Origin: JBCDCU01 sp039180865
GTDB taxonomy: Bacteria; Pseudomonadota; Alphaproteobacteria; Rhizobiales; JACESI01
Reading direction: 5' to 3'
NCBI GenBank assembly: GCA_039180865.1
Contig: JBCDCZ010000131.1
Location: 1 to 11,878, forward strand
Length of the DNA stretch: 11,878 nt
Made by a program: the position numbers and the translations under genes. Below the pieces are notes generated by a model. The model had not been told where the DNA came from, made no database searches, and saw nothing but the letters and a program-made list of their open reading frames with translations. Each line of letters begins with the position of its first letter. Position 1 is the stretch's first letter. Below are positions 7,497-11,878 of the stretch, piece by piece.

Positions 7497-8134
7497 TCCG
7501 CTATCTGAAAAACATGATCCATGGCAGCGTCAGGCTGCCATGGATCACCTTGATCCTTTCGGCAATCAGCGTCGCACTCTTCGCTGATTTCGGTGGCGGA
7601 TCTGAGGTGTTCATCTATGATCGTGCGCTGATCGAACAGGGCGAGTTTTGGCGCCTTGTCACCGGTCATTTTATCCACCTCGACTTACAGCATCTCGTCA
7701 CGAATGTCGGTGCTCTGATTGCTTTGGGCACACTTTACGAGACCTCCCGATTTGGCGGGCCGGGTCGACTGGCGTTCGGCTGTTTCGCCCTTGCGGGCGC
7801 TATGATCTCAGCCGGTCTTTTCCTCGGCGATCCCGCAACGCTTTATTATTGCGGACTATCCGGCATCCTGAATGGCCTTTACGTGCTCACTGCACTGGCA
7901 TTATGGCGCGAAAGCGGAAGCAGGATCTGGCTCGTGGCACTTGGTCTAATCGTTTTAAAGGTTGGATACGAAAGCGTTTTCCCGCCGATCTTTTCGAGCA
8001 ATCTCGCATGGCCGCCCCATATCGGAGCCCATGTTACCGGCATTATTACAGGTTTCCTGGTGTTTGGATGGGAGCAAAGACAAGATTGGAAGAGGGCGCT
8101 CTTCGGCCCGGGCGCTTTCGCCCATGCCTCATAG
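7493..8134 (+). CDS. Rhombosortase-type rhomboid intramembrane serine protease
   Basis: This 213-residue inner-membrane protein has about six hydrophobic segments. Rhomboid motifs are clear: WRLVTGHFIHLDLQHLVTN at 53-71, the active-site serine S123 in GLSG (121-124) followed by NGLY, and a late AH pair giving the catalytic histidine H180 in IGAHVTG. The compact length without extra cytosolic domains fits the rhombosortase (GlyGly-CTERM processing) group. Those enzymes cleave the C-terminal tail of a secreted partner within the membrane so the partner is released or passed to a surface attachment step. The start overlaps the stop of the VIT/vWA gene (ATGA), so the presumed substrate and enzyme are translationally coupled. 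The gene ends ten bases from the end of the convergent sulfotransferase-like gene. A perfect hairpin in codons 8-19 may reduce its expression. A generic rhomboid is the alternative call. Confidence 0.88.
   Translation: MIRYLKNMIHGSVRLPWITLILSAISVALFADFGGGSEVFIYDRALIEQGEFWRLVTGHFIHLDLQHLVTNVGALIALGTLYETSRFGGPGRLAFGCFALAGAMISAGLFLGDPATLYYCGLSGILNGLYVLTALALWRESGSRIWLVALGLIVLKVGYESVFPPIFSSNLAWPPHIGAHVTGIITGFLVFGWEQRQDWKRALFGPGAFAHAS
7515..7547 (+). repeat. Perfect 14-bp inverted repeat within the start of the rhombosortase gene
   Basis: TGATCCATGGCAGC (7515-7528) is followed by a GTCAG loop and its exact complement (7534-7547). It starts 22 bases after the ATG. There is no T tract, so it is not an ordinary terminator. 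It could slow ribosomes or stabilise or process the mRNA between substrate and enzyme genes. Confidence 0.85.
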
Positions 8135-8144
8135 CGCCCATTCG

Positions 8145-8924
8145 CTAGATCGTCGGTTCCATTGAGACCGTGAGCCGGTGGGCGTGAAGCGCGCCATAGA
8201 GCTCCATGAAGCCGTCATAATAGCGTCTTAGATAATTCGGCAGCGTCTCAGGATCGACGGGCTTGGTCGTCTGCACCTTGAGCCCGTCGCTGTCCCTGAG
8301 CGAGGCGTGCCAGACATCGTCATTGCCGTCATACCAGAGCACTTCGTTGCGGGCGCCGGGTTCCCAGCTGAGAGCCTCTTCGATGAAGGGAATGCCGATC
8401 GCCTCGCAATAGCTGCGCACCATTGCCGGGGGATCCGCGAGAAGGTCATCACTATCGATCACAACGGGTGCGGTACCGGTCCGCTCAGCGAGTAGATGAA
8501 ACAGACGATACTGCGCATCGAAGCTGATTTCATGCGGCTCGAACCCGCCCGTCATACCTGCCTTTTGATAGGATCTGTGGAGTGATGCCAGAACCTTCGC
8601 TGGATCGCGGATCAGAAAGCTGTGGTTGATGCGGTTCAGAAAGGCATCATCCCAGAGATGATCCGTATGGTGCGGCATGTCTTTTGAAAAGACCGTCTGG
8701 TTCTCAGCCGCTTTGAGCATGCGCGCCCAAACGCTCTTGAAGGTGACATCCGGCTTCTGCTTATCCGCCGGGGCAGGGCGCGGGGCCCGCGCTTCCGGTC
8801 CCTGATACCAGGCTTCGCCGAAGGGTTCGTGAAAGCAGAAAAGATCGCCGCGCATCCGCATCATCCATTCAAACGCGGTAGAGGTGGAGCGCGGTGTCGC
8901 CCATAAAACATAGATTGGATGCAT
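8145..8924 (-). CDS. Sulfotransferase-like P-loop protein
   Basis: From ATG at 8924 the product is 259 residues and soluble. The N-terminus, YVLWATPRSTSTAFEWMM (5-22), resembles the PAPS 5'-phosphosulfate loop of sulfotransferases (PRSTST at 11-16). SFLIRDPAKVLASLHRSY (102-119) resembles the 3'-phosphate motif, with R106, D107 and S114. These two motifs in this order support a sulfotransferase fold; the acceptor is unknown, and bacterial members may instead be kinase-like or have another group-transfer role. A longer frame reaching 9182 is rejected because its first 86 residues lie antiparallel-frame inside the upstream gene and do not resemble protein sequence. The ribosome site lies in the last codons of the upstream gene and one base separates the stop and start codons, so the gene is the third of a translationally coupled operon. 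It converges on the rhombosortase gene with no clear terminator between. Confidence 0.72.
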   Translation of the reverse strand: MHPIYVLWATPRSTSTAFEWMMRMRGDLFCFHEPFGEAWYQGPEARAPRPAPADKQKPDVTFKSVWARMLKAAENQTVFSKDMPHHTDHLWDDAFLNRINHSFLIRDPAKVLASLHRSYQKAGMTGGFEPHEISFDAQYRLFHLLAERTGTAPVVIDSDDLLADPPAMVRSYCEAIGIPFIEEALSWEPGARNEVLWYDGNDDVWHASLRDSDGLKVQTTKPVDPETLPNYLRRYYDGFMELYGALHAHRLTVSMEPTI

Positions 8925-8925
8925 T

Positions 8926-9750
8926 TTATCCTCCATGCAGCATGGAAAGTAGCCGGGGCAGCCGACCGACCGGGGCAACGCCCAGTGTTTTGAAAATATT
9001 CCAGTAAAGCGCGTAATCTGAAGCGACGATGGGCTTGCCAAGGTGGTCTTCAAGGTCAGCGGCAATCGAAACCATTCTAAGCGGCAAGCCGTCATCCCGC
9101 CGGAAGTTCGGCATGCCCGGAATGATGAAGGCGTCGGCATCGGGGGCCTGTTCAGCGACATAGTCAAACGATCTCTGCGCAAAGTCGCCGGGGAAAATCC
9201 AGGTCGCTTCGTTGACTTCGTCCTGCGTCGCCATCAGACCGTGATCGACAAAGTTTCCGGAATATAGGATCTCGAAACCGGCATCGGCGAGAAACCGGGT
9301 CGTGCCCTCCCGCCAATCCGGCCAGAAATACCCGCCATTGACTGCGATCCGTTCCACGCCAAGCGCTCGCAATCCTTCGACGAGTGAGAGCCCCGCCATA
9401 TGGAGCTGGACCTGATAGGTGTCTTCCATTCGGTCGCAGAAGGCGCGGATATCTTGTGGCGTCTTTCCGCCCGCATGGGACCAATTGGTGCCGACCTGAC
9501 CGACAACATCGGCACCGGCATTCGACATGCAATGCATGACCTCTTCGAGCTTATGGAAATTGTCGACCCGCTGGTTCAGTTGATGCGCGTAATCTTCTGC
9601 GTGAAGAAGCCGCCCATGCACGCCGACGCCTTCCGGTGCGATCTTCAGGAAATCATGCGGGGCGGCGTCGAAATCGTGTGGTGGCGCTGTAAAGCCGACC
9701 TGGTGGGGGAAGATCTTTTTGGTGGGATCGTCCCAGCGCTCGGGCTTCAT
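8926..9750 (-). CDS. Asp/Glu racemase / maleate isomerase-like protein, apparently lacking the catalytic cysteines
   Basis: The product is 274 residues and soluble, near the usual length for the maleate isomerase/arylmalonate decarboxylase group. It has that group's two-lobed layout: a first lobe with the strand-turn ADVVGQVGTNWSHAGG (80-95), a middle helix/strand GLRALGVERIAVNGGYF (126-142), a second turn DAFIIPGMPNFRR (206-218), and the late segment LGKPIVASDYALYWN (237-251). Family members carry a cysteine in both turns (CTS- and CTN-like). Here those positions read GTN and GMPN, and the only cysteines are C74 and C105. The reaction is therefore uncertain and could be non-catalytic or use other chemistry. 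The start overlaps the Rieske stop (ATGA) and the sulfotransferase-like gene follows after one base, which points to a step after the oxygenase in the same pathway. Confidence 0.75.
   Translation of the reverse strand: MKPERWDDPTKKIFPHQVGFTAPPHDFDAAPHDFLKIAPEGVGVHGRLLHAEDYAHQLNQRVDNFHKLEEVMHCMSNAGADVVGQVGTNWSHAGGKTPQDIRAFCDRMEDTYQVQLHMAGLSLVEGLRALGVERIAVNGGYFWPDWREGTTRFLADAGFEILYSGNFVDHGLMATQDEVNEATWIFPGDFAQRSFDYVAEQAPDADAFIIPGMPNFRRDDGLPLRMVSIAADLEDHLGKPIVASDYALYWNIFKTLGVAPVGRLPRLLSMLHGG
8929..8934 (-). promoter_or_regulatory. Ribosome binding site of the sulfotransferase-like gene
   Basis: GGAGGA on the minus strand, four bases before ATG at 8924, overlaps the final glycine codons and stop of the upstream gene. 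It fixes the start and implies coupling to the upstream gene's translation. Confidence 0.75.
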
Positions 9751-10946
9751 GATCGTGCCTCGCCACCTGAAATGATCTTCTCGACAATACGGCGGCCGAA
9801 ATCATGGGTCGGGCCTTCCCAGTGCGGGCTGAGGCGTCCACCGTCATAGGCTGGCGACAGGCGGCCCTGCTGAAGAAGTTCCAGCATGCCGAGATCTTCG
9901 CGGTTGAGATCATCCCACATCTGAAGAAGCGCGGCGCGTGGCTCGGCGTAATCTTCGGACATGGCCGCATCGCCGATCATGAAGACGTGGAGTTCTTCAC
10001 GGGTTTTATCCGGCGCGATTGGGTAGCTCACAAGCACGGTGAACTGGTCTGGATAGACCTCGGCTGCAAAATGCGGAAAGCACAAAAACCAAAGGCCGCG
10101 TTTCGCATCGGCCTCCGAGAGGCCCGGATAATGCGGCAGGCCTTCGCCGCGCCCCTCGTCAAGCTTCGGAAACTCATAATCGTTGTAAAAAACATGATCG
10201 TCCCATTCGCCCGACCAGCGGACATTCATCGGCGCAAATTTCAGAAGGCGCGGGTGGACGGCAAAGACGTGGTAGCCCTCCATGTAGTTCTCATAGACGA
10301 GCTTCCAGTTTGCATTGACGGTGAATTCTAACTTTCCGGCCCATCGGATCGCGTTGAAATCATAGCCCTTCGTGCGGTTCAGCATCGGCGCGAGCCAGTC
10401 GGACAAAGCCTCTGTGTCGCCGGAAACATTGACGAAGATGCAGCCGTTCCACGTCTCGCACCGCACCTCCATCAGGTCGAGCTTCGGACCGCCACCCTCC
10501 TTGAACGTGTCCGTCACATTCGGCGCACTGAAATGCGGGCGCGCCCTGAGCTTTCCGTCAAGGGCATAGTTCCAGGCGTGATAGGGGCAGGTGATCGTCG
10601 ATTTGCGGCAGGCTTCGCTCACAAGCCTTGCGCCGCGATGGCGGCAGACATTGTGAAAGGCCCGGATCGTGTCATCCTGACCGCGCAGGATGATGAGCGG
10701 TGCGCCGCCAATTTCGATCGGCTTCATGTCACCGATTGCAGGGATCTCAGCAGTCGCTCCAGCGAAGACCCAAGAGCGGCGGAAGCAATGTTCCTGTTCG
10801 AGCACAAGCCAGTCATTTGACCAATAGGCCGGGTTTGGAAGCCCGCTCGCCTCTTCGATCGGCGCGAAGGTCTGGGCGAAGCCATCCTCGCCCAGAAGCT
10901 CCTTCACTTTGCGCAAGACCGGATTATCCACGCGCCCGTTCCCCAT
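9747..10946 (-). CDS. Rieske non-heme iron oxygenase, alpha subunit
   Basis: From ATG at 10946 the product is 399 residues, normal for an alpha subunit. The Rieske [2Fe-2S] ligands are C101/H103 in CRHRG and C120/H123 in CPYHAW. The mononuclear iron site is in NWKLVYENYMEGYHVFAVHP (213-232), with H226 and H231, and a late Asp ligand in MWDDLNRED (343-351). The ENYMEGYH form with Glu (E219/E223) is like choline monooxygenase, CntA and GbcA-type enzymes, which hydroxylate or N-demethylate quaternary amines, rather than aromatic-ring dioxygenases. No beta subunit, ferredoxin or reductase gene is in the window, so electrons must come from elsewhere. ATG at 10982 is rejected because GGAGGA precedes 10946. 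It heads a three-gene operon and is divergent from the XRE-cupin regulator. The substrate is not known. Confidence 0.92.
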   Translation of the reverse strand: MGNGRVDNPVLRKVKELLGEDGFAQTFAPIEEASGLPNPAYWSNDWLVLEQEHCFRRSWVFAGATAEIPAIGDMKPIEIGGAPLIILRGQDDTIRAFHNVCRHRGARLVSEACRKSTITCPYHAWNYALDGKLRARPHFSAPNVTDTFKEGGGPKLDLMEVRCETWNGCIFVNVSGDTEALSDWLAPMLNRTKGYDFNAIRWAGKLEFTVNANWKLVYENYMEGYHVFAVHPRLLKFAPMNVRWSGEWDDHVFYNDYEFPKLDEGRGEGLPHYPGLSEADAKRGLWFLCFPHFAAEVYPDQFTVLVSYPIAPDKTREELHVFMIGDAAMSEDYAEPRAALLQMWDDLNREDLGMLELLQQGRLSPAYDGGRLSPHWEGPTHDFGRRIVEKIISGGEARS

Positions 10947-10949
10947 GGG

Positions 10950-10955
10950 TCCTCC
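10950..10955 (-). promoter_or_regulatory. Ribosome binding site deciding the Rieske gene start
   Basis: GGAGGA on the minus strand lies three bases before ATG at 10946. The upstream in-frame ATG at 10982 has no such site and lies within the operator-like repeat, so the shorter protein is chosen. Confidence 0.7.
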
Positions 10956-10978
10956 ATTTTTTGAAAGCACTTGCGGTT

Positions 10979-11010
10979 TCATGAAAAATATGCGCTATAA
11001 ATTTTCATGA
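10979..11010. promoter_or_regulatory. Inverted repeat TCATGAAAA-N14-TTTTCATGA, candidate XRE-cupin operator
   Basis: Two perfect 9-bp arms (10979-10987 and 11002-11010) lie in the divergent gap. The right arm covers the start codon of the regulator. The left half also forms a perfect TTTCATGAAA palindrome (10977-10986). For the minus-strand operon, TTGACA (11017-11012) gives a good -35 box, and the repeat would cover the following -10 region. This position fits binding by the divergent regulator. Confidence 0.55.
10996..11001 (+). promoter_or_regulatory. TATAAA box, candidate leaderless promoter of the regulator
   Basis: TATAAA ends five bases before the ATG at 11007. A transcript starting at the usual distance would begin at or next to the A of the start codon, and no ribosome site precedes this ATG. 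The -35 match (TTGCGG at 10971-10976, 19-base spacing) is weak. Confidence 0.4.
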
Positions 11011-11633
11011 TTGTCAAGAAATCAAATCAAACTGACCCCCTAGAAACGCTTTTGCAGCTTGGCGCGGATGTCCGCTCGCTTCGAAAAGCACAGCAGATGA
11101 CGCTGGCCGATCTTGCGGAAGCCGCCAACAAATCGGTGAGTTTTTTGTCGAAGATCGAACGCGGTCTGGCGCGCCCTTCGGTGACGGCGTTGCAGGAAAT
11201 CGCCGAGGCGCTCGGCGTGCCGGCGGGCTGGTTCTTTGATAGCGACGGTCCAGTCAGCGCCAATGAACGGCCCTTTGTGGTGCGCGCGGATCGTCGCCGG
11301 AAACTCAGTTTTTCCAACCTCTCCGACACCTCCTATATGGGGCTCGAAGACCATCTCCTGTCAGCCTCACTCGACGGCAATCTCGCGCTGGGGATTTCGA
11401 CCTATCAGCCGGGCGGTCATAGCGGCGATGATCTGAGCACCCATGACGGTGAAGAGGCTGGCCTGATCCTGAAAGGCACGATCCGTCTGACGATTGACGG
11501 CGAGACATTCGATCTCAAGGCCGGGGACAGTTTCTCGTTTTCAGCCGACATTCCCCATCGCTATGAAAATGTCGGTGCCGATATCGCTCAAATCGTCTGG
11601 GCTAACACGCCGATTACGCTCAGAAGGCTTTAG
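11007..11633 (+). CDS. XRE-family helix-turn-helix regulator with C-terminal cupin domain
   Basis: The product is 208 residues. The N-terminal XRE/Cro-type helix-turn-helix spans about 20-74, with LADLAEAANKSVSFLSKIERG as its core (33-53) and the usual P-SVTALQEIAEALGV continuation. A single cupin_2 barrel covers about 125-200, with H138, H146, E150 and H184 as possible ligand or metal residues (GGHSGDD, THDGEE, IPHRYEN). PuuR-like regulators of this architecture sense small molecules and control neighbouring catabolic genes. Its divergence from the Rieske operon and the repeat in the gap suggest that it controls that operon and itself; whether it activates or represses is not visible. No ribosome site precedes the ATG, which may be translated leaderless. 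The next in-frame ATG would remove part of the DNA-binding domain. Confidence 0.92.
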   Translation: MIVKKSNQTDPLETLLQLGADVRSLRKAQQMTLADLAEAANKSVSFLSKIERGLARPSVTALQEIAEALGVPAGWFFDSDGPVSANERPFVVRADRRRKLSFSNLSDTSYMGLEDHLLSASLDGNLALGISTYQPGGHSGDDLSTHDGEEAGLILKGTIRLTIDGETFDLKAGDSFSFSADIPHRYENVGADIAQIVWANTPITLRRL

Positions 11634-11878
11634 AGCCTGTCCGGTTGTGATTGTATCATTTTGACGAGGAGATTTTGTGATGAGATCGAGTGAAAAACGA
11701 AGGGCATATCGGTCGATACGTCAATTGATTTCACTGGGGCTTTTCGCGACGACATCAGCGGAAAATCGCCCGTCCCCAAATGGTTTTGCACCAACGGGTG
11801 CCTGGGCAGCGCCAAATCCTCGACCGATGCGACCGCATCGCTCTGCGGTCTTGGCACGCCCATCCACACACGTTGGAC
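11634..11878. other. Downstream tail with no identified gene
   Basis: A plus-strand frame starts at ATG 11680 behind GAGGAG (11665-11670) and stays open to the window edge. Its composition is Arg/Pro-rich and not protein-like. A different plus frame from about 11694 to the edge has more natural composition but no start codon, and a minus frame (11869-11630) overlaps the regulator's stop. I recognise no domain in any of them. It could be the beginning of a gene, a remnant with a frameshift, or spacer. Confidence 0.3.

Noticed and set aside
8925..9182. N-terminal extension of the sulfotransferase-like frame to 9182
   Set aside because: These 86 codons lie inside the racemase-like gene on the same strand, have unlikely composition, and ATG 8924 has its own GGAGGA site.
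9400..10331. Plus-strand open frames of 149 and 175 codons across the racemase-like and Rieske genes
   Set aside because: They are antisense to genes with complete motifs and do not resemble any family.
11625..11638. AGGCT/AGCCT hairpin at the end of the XRE-cupin gene as a terminator
   Set aside because: Only five pairs and no T tract.

Overview
The window looks like the chromosome of a Gram-negative alphaproteobacterium, possibly marine and near the Hyphomicrobiales or Rhodobacterales. The evidence is the codon usage, the set of protein families (VC_2705-type sodium/solute symporter with a cNMP/CBS/DUF294 protein, Rieske oxygenase, XRE-cupin regulator) and frequent TTG or ATG starts behind GGAGG-type ribosome sites. 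The genus is not determinable by eye. No rRNA, tRNA, CRISPR array or complete mobile element was seen.

Region 1 (1-4524, + strand) is an acetate/organic-acid-type symporter module: the 3' end of the symporter, a cyclic-nucleotide/CBS/nucleotidyltransferase-like signalling protein, a small two-helix membrane protein of unknown function, and a membrane-anchored DEDDh exonuclease with a sensor-like front end. Strong hairpins separate the first three genes, whereas the last two overlap by one base (TGATG). The arrangement suggests co-inherited genes expressed at different levels.

Region 2 (4581-8134) is the most interesting part. A TetR-family repressor is divergent from a two-gene operon: a secreted VIT + von Willebrand A protein, then a rhomboid-family protease overlapping it by ATGA. 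The VIT/vWA protein ends in a glycine-rich motif, one hydrophobic helix and an arginine cluster (GlyGly-CTERM type). The rhomboid has the short rhombosortase layout with a GLSG serine and a later AH histidine. This looks like a self-contained, regulated enzyme/substrate pair. It resembles the proteobacterial VIT/vWA 'sortase target' proteins, but with the LPXTG tail and sortase replaced by a GlyGly tail and rhombosortase. A-T rich palindromes lie between the divergent genes, and a perfect 14-bp hairpin sits inside the first codons of the protease gene.

Region 3 (8145-11633) is a probable catabolic unit. A tightly packed minus-strand operon encodes a Rieske mononuclear-iron oxygenase, an Asp/Glu-racemase/maleate-isomerase-like protein that appears to lack both usual cysteines, and a sulfotransferase-like P-loop protein. 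It is divergent from an XRE-cupin regulator whose start codon lies inside a TCATGAAAA/TTTTCATGA inverted repeat. The substrate is unknown; the oxygenase sequence leans towards the quaternary-amine type. The last 245 bases (11634-11878) hold no gene I can identify.
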